Of a stretch of 38,749 nt of DNA, positions 29,256 to 38,343 are shown piece by piece. The DNA is from Vibrio variabilis (GTDB lineage: Bacteria > Pseudomonadota > Gammaproteobacteria > Enterobacterales > Vibrionaceae). The position numbers and the translations under genes were made by a program. Positions within the stretch are counted from its first letter, which is position 1, and each line of letters starts with the position of its first letter. The notes under the pieces were generated by a model. That model saw only the letters and a list, made by a program, of their open reading frames with translations, did not search any database and was not told the DNA's origin. The DNA is taken from the NCBI RefSeq assembly GCF_003263785.1, contig NZ_JYJK01000005.1, positions 1-38,749 of the forward strand, given 5' to 3'.

Positions 29256-32066
29256 ATGAACAACGTTTTACTCGACCACTTTTATGACCCAGTTCGCCGG
29301 AAGCGATTTAGACAACTTAGTAAACTGATCGTTATGGTGAGTGTCATTTGGATAGCAGCGGTAGGTCTTTCATCTAAGACAGCACATGGCGACACCGCAA
29401 GCAGTCAACCAATCAGCTGTGAAACCAGCCTGCCACTGAAAGACAGTCGCTATCAAGGTCGAGTTATACAGCAGCAGCTCAATGCTCTGTATCAAAACAA
29501 CGCCGGTTTTCAAGCAGCATTAAAAACGAACGGAAAGATGCTGACCGATGGTCTGTTTGGTCCAGTGACGCACAAATGGCTAGTTTACTTTTGCAGTGAA
29601 TTCGATGTCACGGCAGCCTATAAAGCGAGTGGCACTGACAGTACCACTTTTGTCGATGCGACACTGATTGATTTGGGACGCGCAACGGAGATCAACGCAC
29701 TGTTCCCAAACTGGCGCGATAGTATTCCAGCAGCGCAACTCCTTAGATTAAGCTCAGAGCAATTGCTGCAACTTTTAGCACCAAGCAGCAATATCGACGG
29801 CAGTGAGACGTACAACACGGAGCAAGAATCCAATTCTAGTAATACGGCCAACATTACCAGCTACTATTTCGAGCTCACCACCGATGATCTAAATAGACAA
29901 GAGACCCTGAAAGCTCTTATGGCGCTGGCGAAGCAGCAGTTTCCAGAACGCAGCAATTTATATAATGAGTTGGTAAAACTAATTGATCAATTGGACGCAA
30001 CATTCGATCCTGCACTCGATTTGAACAAGTACATTCAGTCTCAAAGCCTGAATCACACTAGCGAAAGCAACAGTGCGACCGAGGCTACCAGTACCACTCA
30101 AACTAGCTCTAGCACAGCAAACTCTGGCCAAGATGCCACCAATGACTCTACAGCGACGAATGCGAAAACGAGCTCAACATCAAGCAGTTCACCATCTGAT
30201 AGCACCAACAGCAAATCGTCAAATACGCCATCCTCTACTTCAAGCACCAGTACTACCGGTTCCACAGATTCAACCGTTAGCGATAGCCCAGTTACGCAAA
30301 CCAACACCACCAGCACTACCAAAACCACAGCACCTTTGGTTCACTGGCAGTTAGATAGCGCAGCCCTTTTTGCGGAGTTTGATAAACAAGCCGTCTTTGC
30401 GATTCCAGCCAACTTGCAAAAGCAATTAACGCCGCTGGCCAATCAGGTGTTCGCTAGCCAATACTTGTTTGAATCGGCGATGGCATTACAAGGTATCGAT
30501 CTTAGTTCTTCAGATGTCGCCAATGTCATCAAGGTCGCCTACAAGCAAGGAATTGCTCAAAATGATGCGCCACCAATACTTTGGCAAGCAACGGAAGGCT
30601 GTGGATGCCAAGACAGCCGCCTATCCATTTTCAGTAATGCTACCTTTTATGGTCTCTACCCTTATTGGGCAGGTGGTGATGCCGCCCAAATCATCAACTT
30701 CAGTCAGCTCGATCGTATCGGTCTATTTGGCGCTGTCGCCAAACCAAGCAATAGTGGCAGCCTTTTAGCCTTACCGCCAAACTGGCAGGCCGATAAACAA
30801 TACACAGACTTTGTCCGTACCGCTCACCGCTATCGCAGCCAAGTCGATTTAGTCATGACGACACCGAGAAATCTATCAGAAATTGCACTGATAGAGCTGT
30901 TGGATCAGAGTTTGATAGATCAAATCGTCGATGCGATTGCTACACCGCTGGATGATACATTGCTTAATCGAATGAAGCCCATGATGACACTCGGCATGAA
31001 GCCAATACCCACGATTGGTGACGGCGTCACTCTCGATATTGATGTTAGCAGTTTGACCACCACGGAAGGCCACAATGCTTATCTCAACTTTGTGCGTGAT
31101 CTGAAGCAAGCCCTCCTCAAGCGTCAAGGTGTTAGCATCACCAAAAGCAGCGATGTGGTCGCTCAGCCAAGTGACCGATTCTACCTAAATATCGTCGTTC
31201 CAATTGATGAACTGTTAACGGACAACTCACAACGCTTTTATCAGTTCGCCAATGTCGATACGCTCACTGACATTACTAACCATTTAATTATGCGTCCCCA
31301 TGTTCAAAAAAATAGTGACTCTCAGTCACTGAGCGCTGAACAAAAAGCACAGCAAGAGCGAATCCAAGTACAACAGTTGCATCGCTGGTTAAGCAGCCAA
31401 AGTGAGCAGCTAAAAGTTGAACACATGTTCAAGAAAATGGTGCCTATGCTGATCACCCAAGATAATCGTGATTCAGAGACTCAACTGACGCAGCTACTAC
31501 GTTTGTCGAGTTGGAGTTTTATCGGAGCTGCCTACCAGCCAATACCTTTAAATGCTCTAAGTCAGGAATTAGTAGACCAAACTTTCTACCCAGACACACC
31601 CGCATTTTTGCCCGCATTCCAATCACTGGAAGCAAAAGTCTCTGCACTAATGGATTGGTTATGCCCTAACCGCTGGCTATTACGTGCGATTCTGTTTGTG
31701 ATTTTTACTGCTATCGCAGCTGTTCTGATTATCAGCAATTGGTACTACCCAATCAGACCGTATTTGCTTAAGCAGCCCTTTGTGCTGCTCTGTGTCGGCT
31801 CTCTAGCCACACTGATGCTGGTGTTCATCGCTGATCCGTATTTTGCTGAATACCGAGTGGCGATCCTGCTGGGGTTCATGGCGGTGATAATTTGGATACT
31901 GCTATTGGTAAGATGGTTAACCGTTGAGGGAGACAAGCCTAAGTCTCCTATGCTTTGGGCTTATCCGGATGCTGATTCAATTAGTATGCTTGGTTTCGAG
32001 TATAAATACCCGAGTTCTGTGTCAGCGGGCAACATTCTCATAGAACTCTGTTTTGCCGTCTTTTGA
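29256..32066 (+). CDS. Membrane-anchored peptidoglycan-binding, GH18-like eCIS accessory protein
   Basis: Read as given it has 936 residues. An N-terminal hydrophobic segment (LIVMVSVIWIAAVGLSS, residues ~23-39) is a signal or anchor. A peptidoglycan-binding-type block follows (VIQQQLNALY and LTDGLFGPVTHKWLVYFC). Residues ~269-363 are a Ser/Thr/Asn-rich linker. A segment from YGLYPYWAGGD through SQLDRIGLFGAVAK and VDLVMTTPR resembles GH18 family folds, with D589-GVTLDID-596 aligned to the DGxDxDxE motif but Glu replaced by Asp. Three hydrophobic helices (~806-830, 840-860, 868-888) close the protein. The end is uncertain: one added base near 32046 gives LLFCRLLISKHSDYLERLQ and a stop at 32104 (949 residues). 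It probably ties the particle to the envelope or wall, which is an inference. Confidence 0.72.
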   Translation: MNNVLLDHFYDPVRRKRFRQLSKLIVMVSVIWIAAVGLSSKTAHGDTASSQPISCETSLPLKDSRYQGRVIQQQLNALYQNNAGFQAALKTNGKMLTDGLFGPVTHKWLVYFCSEFDVTAAYKASGTDSTTFVDATLIDLGRATEINALFPNWRDSIPAAQLLRLSSEQLLQLLAPSSNIDGSETYNTEQESNSSNTANITSYYFELTTDDLNRQETLKALMALAKQQFPERSNLYNELVKLIDQLDATFDPALDLNKYIQSQSLNHTSESNSATEATSTTQTSSSTANSGQDATNDSTATNAKTSSTSSSSPSDSTNSKSSNTPSSTSSTSTTGSTDSTVSDSPVTQTNTTSTTKTTAPLVHWQLDSAALFAEFDKQAVFAIPANLQKQLTPLANQVFASQYLFESAMALQGIDLSSSDVANVIKVAYKQGIAQNDAPPILWQATEGCGCQDSRLSIFSNATFYGLYPYWAGGDAAQIINFSQLDRIGLFGAVAKPSNSGSLLALPPNWQADKQYTDFVRTAHRYRSQVDLVMTTPRNLSEIALIELLDQSLIDQIVDAIATPLDDTLLNRMKPMMTLGMKPIPTIGDGVTLDIDVSSLTTTEGHNAYLNFVRDLKQALLKRQGVSITKSSDVVAQPSDRFYLNIVVPIDELLTDNSQRFYQFANVDTLTDITNHLIMRPHVQKNSDSQSLSAEQKAQQERIQVQQLHRWLSSQSEQLKVEHMFKKMVPMLITQDNRDSETQLTQLLRLSSWSFIGAAYQPIPLNALSQELVDQTFYPDTPAFLPAFQSLEAKVSALMDWLCPNRWLLRAILFVIFTAIAAVLIISNWYYPIRPYLLKQPFVLLCVGSLATLMLVFIADPYFAEYRVAILLGFMAVIIWILLLVRWLTVEGDKPKSPMLWAYPDADSISMLGFEYKYPSSVSAGNILIELCFAVF

Positions 32067-32119
32067 TCAGTAAACACAGTGACTACCTCGAACGATTACA
32101 ATAAGTGAGTTTTTTCACC

Positions 32120-33502
32120 CTAAACAAGCTTATTGTCTTTCTTTAACTCAGTTCGAATACTGTCAATGATATCTTGGTGGTACACGACTTTCTCTCCACG
32201 TCGAATAGCGGTCAACGCACATTGACGCAGTACGTTAATGACTTGCCCACCCGCTATTGAAAAGTCCTCAGCAATGCGCGTGAGGTTAACATCCTCCGCG
32301 AGATCGCAAACATTGCTAAATGCTTTCTCCCAAAGCAATAAGCGTTCCTCTGGTCCTGGTATCGTGAAATAGACCATATTCTGAAACCGGCGCGTAAAGG
32401 CCTCATCCATGTTACTTTTTAGGTTGGTTGCTACGATGACAGTCCCCGGAAAGTCCTCTATTTTTTGCAACAAGTACCCTGTTAATTGGTTTGCATGACG
32501 GTCATTTGAGCTACTCGCTTCGGTTCTTTTTCCAAATAGAGCATCGCCCTCATCGAAAAACAAAATCCAATCTTTGTAACTGGCAGCATCGAATACTCTC
32601 GATAAATTCTTTTCCGTTTCACCAATATACTTTGACACCACCATGGATAAGTCGACCCGATACACTTCTCGACCTGTCACTTTGCCCAATAGAGCAGCTG
32701 TCAGTGTTTTTCCGGTACCCGGAGGTCCAAAAAAGACCGCTCTGTAGCCTGGTTTGACCTTCTTTGCCAAAGACCACTCTTGCATCAGTGTATCACCGTG
32801 GGATAACCACGCGCGCAACTCCTCTATCTTGGACATGACCGAGTACTCCAACACTAAGTCCTCCCACTCTAATGGCGTATCAAGATGATGAGCTGGAAAA
32901 GTGGCGCTCAACTCAGGGCGGTGTTGCTCTCCAGTAATAAAATAATTGAGCCACTGTTCAGAGAGGTGAAAAACGCCTGCCAAAGCAGGAGTGCCAGGAT
33001 CGACCCGTAATAATTCGATGACTTGTTCAGCCATGAGTTTGTGGCTACTTGAAAATATTGAAGCAGTGTGAAGACGCCACTCCGGATTGTTGGCACTAAG
33101 AAGAAAGTTAAGCGTTTGTCCCGTAGGCACAAACCCATTGTGAGTGCGGTCTACCACACCACCGAACTCGGTAAATGGCCTATCAATCAAGCCATTGACA
33201 CCAAAAAAATAATCTAACGCATCTGGCTTGACAGAAGGTGCCATTGCCAGCGCCAATGCAAGCCTTTCAAATGGGTTTAAACGCCAGTCTAAGATCGTAT
33301 CACCATAAACACTATCACCTCGTTTAAGCTGTGGCGCCTCAATATCGAGCCAGTGCTTCTCATGCCCTTCTTGTTTAAGGTAACTACAAATTACTTGCCC
33401 AATAACTTCGGTCAGCCAGTCTATTTCTCGATGCAAAGCCAACAGGTTTTGCTGTTGCTGATAATTAACCGTTAAATCAGTATTCCAGTCCAATACTGCC
33501 AT
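32120..33502 (-). CDS. AAA+ ATPase of the eCIS (Afp15-like)
   Basis: This 460-residue ATPase belongs to the group found in nearly all eCIS loci and is thought to help particle assembly. Walker A is GPPGTGKT (residues 259-266), Walker B is ILFFDE (313-318), and ATNLKSNMDEAFTRRFQ supplies the sensor and arginine-finger region. The N-terminal ~240 residues form the family-specific domain (LNPFERLALALAMAPSVKPD, HTASIFSSSHKLMAEQVIEL). It is not ClpV, since it has a single AAA module. The start follows AGGAGCAGAC. The gene is convergent with the main eCIS operon, 53 bases from the membrane protein stop as annotated, so it has its own promoter. Frame intact. Confidence 0.9.
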   Translation of the reverse strand: MAVLDWNTDLTVNYQQQQNLLALHREIDWLTEVIGQVICSYLKQEGHEKHWLDIEAPQLKRGDSVYGDTILDWRLNPFERLALALAMAPSVKPDALDYFFGVNGLIDRPFTEFGGVVDRTHNGFVPTGQTLNFLLSANNPEWRLHTASIFSSSHKLMAEQVIELLRVDPGTPALAGVFHLSEQWLNYFITGEQHRPELSATFPAHHLDTPLEWEDLVLEYSVMSKIEELRAWLSHGDTLMQEWSLAKKVKPGYRAVFFGPPGTGKTLTAALLGKVTGREVYRVDLSMVVSKYIGETEKNLSRVFDAASYKDWILFFDEGDALFGKRTEASSSNDRHANQLTGYLLQKIEDFPGTVIVATNLKSNMDEAFTRRFQNMVYFTIPGPEERLLLWEKAFSNVCDLAEDVNLTRIAEDFSIAGGQVINVLRQCALTAIRRGEKVVYHQDIIDSIRTELKKDNKLV

Positions 33503-33590
33503 GTCTGCTCCTGCTGTCCTTGCGCAAGCCTCATAACTAACGATGGCCTAAGTCATGATTTAATTGAGCCTTTGATATCATGTGGTTAGC

Positions 33591-33618
33591 AGTATAGGAG
33601 AGATGATCAGAACCTCAA
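33591..33618 (-). promoter_or_regulatory. Candidate promoter of the eCIS ATPase gene
   Basis: On the minus strand TTGAGG (33618-33613) is followed by a 16-base spacer and TATACT (33596-33591), about 90 bases upstream of the ATPase ATG. The rest of the 182-base gap between the ATPase and ABM genes shows nothing else I can support. Confidence 0.4.
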
Positions 33619-33684
33619 GTATGAACCTTGGTTAATAATGTGAGTTGAATTCAAAAAAACGATAAAGCTTGAAAGCGACGAATG

Positions 33685-33969
33685 CTATTCCGCTTCAGTA
33701 ACAACCGTGTAGAAGCGCTTTACATTCCCAGTCACTCGTCCCCAATCTGAGTCAGCAACGCGCGCTTGGTGATGCTCGAATGCGGCTTTATCTACGAACT
33801 CCTCGTAAACGCTGAATCGAGTAGGCTCATTAACATCTTGCTCTACAGTAAACACCAGACAACCTGGTTCGGCATGGGTCAGCGCTTTGTGTTGATGCAG
33901 CGCTTTTATCACGACCGAAAGCTCATCTTCCGGCACCTCGATATAACCTTTGAGGATCGTTTTTGGCAT
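33685..33969 (-). CDS. Antibiotic biosynthesis monooxygenase (ABM) domain protein, putative quinol monooxygenase type
   Basis: This 94-residue protein has the ferredoxin-like ABM fold: GYIEVPEDELSVVIKALHQH, then GCLVFTVEQDVNEPTRFSVY, and EEFVDKAAFEHHQA near the end. The EPGCLVF, RFSVYEEF and FEHHQ elements are typical of YgiN-like small dimeric oxygenases. The natural substrate cannot be deduced. The ribosome site is weak (AGAGGAAAATAA ahead of the ATG). It lies in the same direction as the ATPase gene but upstream of it with a separate promoter-like site between, so I do not regard it as part of the eCIS. Frame intact. Confidence 0.85.
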   Translation of the reverse strand: MPKTILKGYIEVPEDELSVVIKALHQHKALTHAEPGCLVFTVEQDVNEPTRFSVYEEFVDKAAFEHHQARVADSDWGRVTGNVKRFYTVVTEAE

Positions 33970-34176
33970 TTATTTTCCTCTAAGTCTGCAACTCATAATA
34001 AAACCCCTTTACCTACATTGTAAAAACAGTACCGAAGATCTTTTATAGCACGGTTTTTACCCTTTATTTTCATTACCTTACAACAAAAAATCAAATATTA
34101 TCTTCATAATTAAGAAACCAGTTTGAAATAAACCTCTCATATCATCCTCTCAGAACTTATTAATAGGTGATATGAG

Positions 34177-35687
34177 ATGAACTTAAACAAAAATTTAATT
34201 GCCACTTCAATTTTGGCTTCTCTATTTCTTTCCGGTTGTAATTCATCGGATGAAAATACTGTCGACGGTAAAGATCAATCGGAGTCGCAAACAAAAAATG
34301 TGATTGTAATGATCACCGATGGAGCAAGCGACGGTGCGTGGGACATTGCAAGTTTTTGGCAGCATGGTGAGCTGTTGAACGACACCTTCCCGTTCAACGA
34401 GCTAGATACTCGATATGCAATGAGTACTTATGCGTTAAACGGAAACTCAGCACCAGATAATAGCCCTTCATGTGATCCGAATGCTTATGCCGAAGGCTTC
34501 AGTTACAGTGCTGAGAAAGCATCTAGTGATGCCGCGGCAGCCGTCGCCGACAAAGTATTCGCTGGCTATGAGTATCTCGATACCAACTATACAGATTCTG
34601 CTGCATCTGGCACCGCGATTGCTACAGGGCAGTCTACCTATAACGGTGCGATTAGTATCGACAGTTGTGGGAACGAACTGAAGCTAATCACTGAGTATGC
34701 TCACGATAATAAACTCTCCACTGGTATTGTTTCAACGGTGCAATTCTCCCATGCAACACCGGCGGTGTTTGGTGCCAAAAATAACTCTCGCAGTAATTAC
34801 ACCGAGATTGGTACTGCTATGTTAAAAAATGGTTACGCTGACCTCATTATGGGCGCAGGACATCCGATGTACGACGGCAATGGCAAAGCTCGTGGTCAAG
34901 ACGAAATAAACTATAAATACATTGGAGAAGATACATGGAACAAGCTCCAAGCAGGCACATTAGTTTCTTCTAGCTCAGAGACGCTTGGAGCTTCTTTGAC
35001 GCCAAGGTAGACTTTGAAAAACTGGCAAACAACCAAGCCAGTGATGACATCATGACAGGCCCACTATTGGCGATTGTCCAGTCAGCTTACACAGCACAGC
35101 AAGGTCGAACAACTTGTAGTGATAACCCATCGCTCAACGACATTGCTTTTGCTTGCCCTAAACTAAGCAATATCCCAGACCTTGCAACTATGTCGAAAGG
35201 TGCGCTTAACTACTTGTCTCAAAATCAAAATGGTTTTTTCCTTGCCATTGAAGGTGGCGCGGTTGACTGGGCTGCACATGCCAACGACACCGCTCGTATC
35301 ATCGAAGAACAAGTCGACTTTAATAACGCGGTAAAGACAGTGTTTGAGTGGGTTGAAACCAACAGCAGTTGGGATGAAACACTCCTTATCGTGACGACAG
35401 ACCACGGTAACGCATTTGTTTTGGGAGAGTCATCTGACTCCGCGATCTACGCTGGCGTGGAGAATGCAGGGATCGGACAAATGCCCAACGTTCGTTACTA
35501 CAGTGGTGCTCACACAAATGAACTCGTGCGCCTGTACGCAAAAGGCAATGGTGCTGAGCGCTTTGCCGAATATGTGATTGGCAATGACGAAAACTATGCC
35601 TCACGTTACCGTCACTCCGGTACAACCGGTGAATATGTCCAAAACAAACACATCTTTAATGTCGTCAAAGATGTGATAGAAAACTAA
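34177..35687 (+). CDS. Alkaline phosphatase lipoprotein (PhoA superfamily), frame broken by one single-base loss
   Basis: This phosphomonoesterase is probably anchored in the outer membrane. Residues 1-21 are a lipoprotein signal with an LSGC lipobox (Cys21). Metal and catalytic motifs are present: MITDGASDG (Asp48), YTDSAASGTAIATGQSTYNG with the phosphorylated Ser141, VQFSHATPA, EGGAVDWAAHAND and VTTDHGN. The frame breaks after SSSET. One base added near 34983 gives AWSFFDAKVDFEKLANNQAS and a 503-residue protein. The start has TAGGTG upstream. The two halves could be misread as separate genes, but the second half has no ribosome site and lacks the nucleophile. No convincing Pho box is seen. 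A hairpin follows the stop. Confidence 0.88.
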
Positions 35688-35697
35688 ATCACCCTCG

Positions 35698-35734
35698 ACC
35701 CAAGTATCTACTTATCACTATTAGATACTTGGGT
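35698..35734 (+). terminator. Terminator-like hairpin downstream of the alkaline phosphatase
   Basis: ACCCAAGTATCTA (35698-35710) and TAGATACTTGGGT (35722-35734) form a perfect 13-pair stem with an 11-base loop, 10 bases after the stop codon. The following sequence (TAATCATCATAC) is only mildly T-rich, so termination may be partial. The remaining gap up to 36012 holds the opposite-strand terminator and nothing else I can support. Confidence 0.6.
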
Positions 35735-35836
35735 TAATCATCATACTACCGCAATATTCAGATAGACTATTCACGCGCAAAGACTGATATAAGTTATGAT
35801 CAAAAGGCTGAACTAATCTGGATACTTTCTTTATAG

Positions 35837-35863
35837 AAAAAACCCGAAGCAAACTGCTTCGGG
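35837..35863 (-). terminator. Rho-independent terminator of the sugar exporter gene
   Basis: Read on the minus strand, CCCGAAGCA and TGCTTCGGG form a perfect 9-pair, GC-rich stem with a 3-base loop, followed by six T residues (plus-strand A tract 35837-35842). It lies about 150 bases beyond the exporter stop codon. Confidence 0.8.
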
Positions 35864-36012
35864 TAGATGCTTGACCAATGCGAATAACAAGTGAGTCAAG
35901 AAAGTGGATAAACTATGGAACTTCAAAAAATTAAGAATGTCTTCTCATATACCATTTAAAATAGCCAACACATTTTATACTTCAACCAAAACTAGCAATT
36001 TAATTGTTTCAC

Positions 36013-37193
36013 CTACTGTAGAGCAGAACTCTGCGTTACGTTCCCACTCTCTTTCACAGCAAAGTACACCAACAGTGACAGTGAGCCTGCTGCACAAACT
36101 AAACAGACATAGAACGCGTCGTAATAGCTATACAGCTCCCCGACTACCCCAACGGAAAGACTCGCTAACAACATGCTAACTTGTAGTAAGCTGGTGAACA
36201 GCGTTGATGCCGTACCTAAACGATCTTTCATCATATCCTGTAGCGCCACCATGCCGAGTGTCGCGGTAATACCAATAAAAAAGCCATTGAGGATTTGCGC
36301 GACGAGTAATTGCCAAATCTGGGTAACATTGAGCATGACGAGATAGAATGCGGTACCACTGACTAAAGAAATAAGTAGCAGCTTCATAGTCCCAAACCTT
36401 ATCGCCATGCGCCCTGCTTTTATCATGATTGGCAATTCACACAGTGCTGCCATACCAAACATATAGCCCACCCAACTGGCATCAACGTTTAGCTCCTGTG
36501 ATAGGTAAAGGGGCATACTGACGATATAGAGATTGTTGGCACAGAACATCAATATCAACGCAAGACAATAAAGCGGCACCTTGCTATCAATTGGCGCACT
36601 AGGCTTGGACTCTGACGTTTGTGGTTTACCGATACTGTTTGGCAAATAGAGCGCAGCAAGCACCATAGCAACTAAAGTTGCGAATGCAGCAATTAAAAAC
36701 GAAGCGCTATAGCCAAAATGAGCTTTTAACGTGAATGCCATAGGAGAGCCGACTACCCAAGCAATCGCCGTACCTGCTCGCATAATTGAAAGAAAGCTGG
36801 CGCTGTCCTCAATATGCTCATCGGCATACTCTCTCCCCAAAGCGAACAACTGGCCAAAAATAGCGCCACTCACACTACCAAACACGACGGCGAAACCCAC
36901 CGCGAGATAATAGTTACGAGTAAAGCTAAAACCCAGCACCGTAATTAAGTAGCAACCAAGCGCAATCAGCAGTATGTGTTTTCTATCCCAACCTTGATCA
37001 GACTTCATCGCGATGTATTGCGACACAATAACGGCGGAAAGAAATGAAGCAATCATGTAGACACTGAGCATGGTTGGGCTCGCGCCTAGCGCTTCAATTA
37101 CAAACAGACTAGAAAGTGGATAGAAAAATGACCCACATATCCCAGCGACAAAGGTCATTATCAAAAAATGATGGATTCTTTGGTTTTAAACAT
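36013..37193 (-). CDS. MFS sugar efflux transporter, SetA/SetB-like, frame broken near the N-terminus by one single-base loss
   Basis: This inner-membrane major facilitator protein of about 12 helices belongs to the sugar efflux (Set) group. FGSVSGAIFGQLFALGREYA, SIMRAGTAIAWVVGSPMAFT and LNGFFIGITATLGMVALQDM are typical. As read, the N-terminus would begin at a TTG inside helix 1. Adding one base to the A6 run 37163-37168 (T on the coding strand) joins it to ATG at 37193 and gives MFKTKESIIFLIMTFVAGIC, a normal Set N-terminus, for 393 residues. The gene is divergent from an AraC-type regulator. That arrangement suggests substrate-dependent control. The exported sugar is not evident. Confidence 0.87.
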
Positions 37194-37309
37194 AGCGCGC
37201 TCCCCTCGCCTAGTCGTTTTGCTCATTCGGTATAATCGTTAGTTTACGGTTACATCTCTTAAATGATTAATGGCAATCCGTCGATTGTTGATACTTTCCA
37301 TTCATTTAG

Positions 37310-37334
37310 TGAATTGGTTTTGACTGAATTGGTT
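37310..37334. promoter_or_regulatory. Direct repeat TGAATTGGTT x2, candidate AraC-type operator
   Basis: Two perfect copies of TGAATTGGTT (37310-37319 and 37325-37334) stand in the same orientation with a 15-base period, in the 192-base divergent gap between the exporter and the AraC-type gene. AraC-family monomers typically bind direct repeats, though usually near a 20-base period. A TATAAT at 37231-37236 has no well-placed -35 partner on the plus strand. Binding is inferred. Confidence 0.4.
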
Positions 37335-37385
37335 AACTTTCTTATTCTGATGACAGTTCAAGGACGGAAGTAAGGACGACAGAGC

Positions 37386-38302
37386 GTGAAGCCGCTGATA
37401 GAAAACGTACTCAGTGAAAACGACTTTAATTGGTCGGTAAAAGAATTTTATTGTCACAGTGGAAGTGCGCAGCGTACGTGCACTTGGCATTATCATTCTG
37501 AATATGAGCTGGTGTTATATCGTGACCCAAAAAAGCAGGTCTCTGGTCACTATTTTGCTGGCGATTCTGTCAATGATATTCACCACAACTGTTTGCTTCT
37601 TTACGGTCCTGGCCTGCCTCATATGGTGACGGGCTCAATAAAAAATTGTCAGCAACCAGAGCACAGCACCCTAATTCTTTGGTTTCGACATCAGTGGATA
37701 GAATCACTCATTAAAACACTGCCAGAGTTTAAGCACTTAACGCGAATACTTGTTAAAGCGGCCTATGGCTTAACGTTTAGCGCAGAGACCGCTGAGTTTA
37801 TTTATGAACAGCTACGTCATTTAGAGAAGTATGAGACGCATCATCAGCTTATCAGAGTGCTACGCGCACTCAGTGCATTAATCGATGATGAGAATGCACG
37901 AGCACTGTCGATAACGCCTTATGGAATGCAGCATATTGACGACCATGAATCAACAAAGCGTGTCGAACTGGCTCGACGTTTTATCGAACAACACTACGCT
38001 GAGCCAATAAAAGTCGGCGATTTGTGTCAAGCATTGCATATCAGTGAGAGCTCCGCCTATCGATTGTTTGAGCGTCACTTTCTAGAAAATTTTAGCGAGC
38101 ACCTAAAGCGATTTCGCATTGGCAAAGCGTGTGAGATGTTGGTTAATGGCGATATGCCAGTGGCATCGATTGCAGAGTTGTCAGGGTTTAATAACGTCTC
38201 GAACTTTAACCGTCAGTTCAAAGGCGTTAAAGGATGACGCCATCCCAATTCCGAACGCAGTACTTAACGGGCAAAGTAACCGAGAACTTAACAAATATTT
38301 AG
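37386..38302 (+). CDS. AraC-family transcriptional regulator, frame broken near the C-terminus by one single-base loss
   Basis: The N-terminal cupin-like sensing domain (CTWHYHSEYELVLYRD, NCLLLYGPGLPHMVTG) is followed by a C-terminal AraC double helix-turn-helix. It includes RRFIEQHYAEPIKVGDLCQA, LHISESSAYRLFERHF and MPVASIAELSGFNNVSNFNR then QFK. The second HTH is cut short by a stop after KGVKG. One base added at 38232-38233 gives KGMTPSQFRTQYLTGKVTEN and a stop at 38302, matching the usual AraC end. The restored length is 305 residues. The divergent exporter gene is the obvious regulatory target. Read literally, the protein would lack only its last ~20 residues. Confidence 0.86.
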
Positions 38303-38343
38303 GGTTCGGGGATAAAGGAAAAAAGTAAAGGAATCACATTTAA

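Noticed and set aside
30073..30354. Alternative-frame ORFs on both strands within the Ser/Thr-rich linker
   Set aside because: They arise from repetitive codon composition of the linker and have no ribosome sites.
9631..33502. Prophage or R-type tailocin
   Set aside because: No capsid, portal, terminase, integrase, holin, lysin or phage regulators. DUF4255, DUF5908, CIS_TMP and an Afp15-like ATPase are eCIS hallmarks.
34134..34160. Pho box ahead of the alkaline phosphatase
   Set aside because: CTCTCAT and CTCTCAG repeat with a 13-base period, not 11, and lie almost on the ribosome site. Agreement with the CTGTCAT consensus is partial.
34177..35687. Programmed frameshift in the alkaline phosphatase or other broken genes
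   Set aside because: The sites lack slippery heptamers with downstream structures, and the same kind of break occurs in many unrelated genes.
35904..36179. 91-residue plus-strand ORF
   Set aside because: It lies largely antisense to the exporter C-terminus, with low-complexity sequence and no ribosome site.
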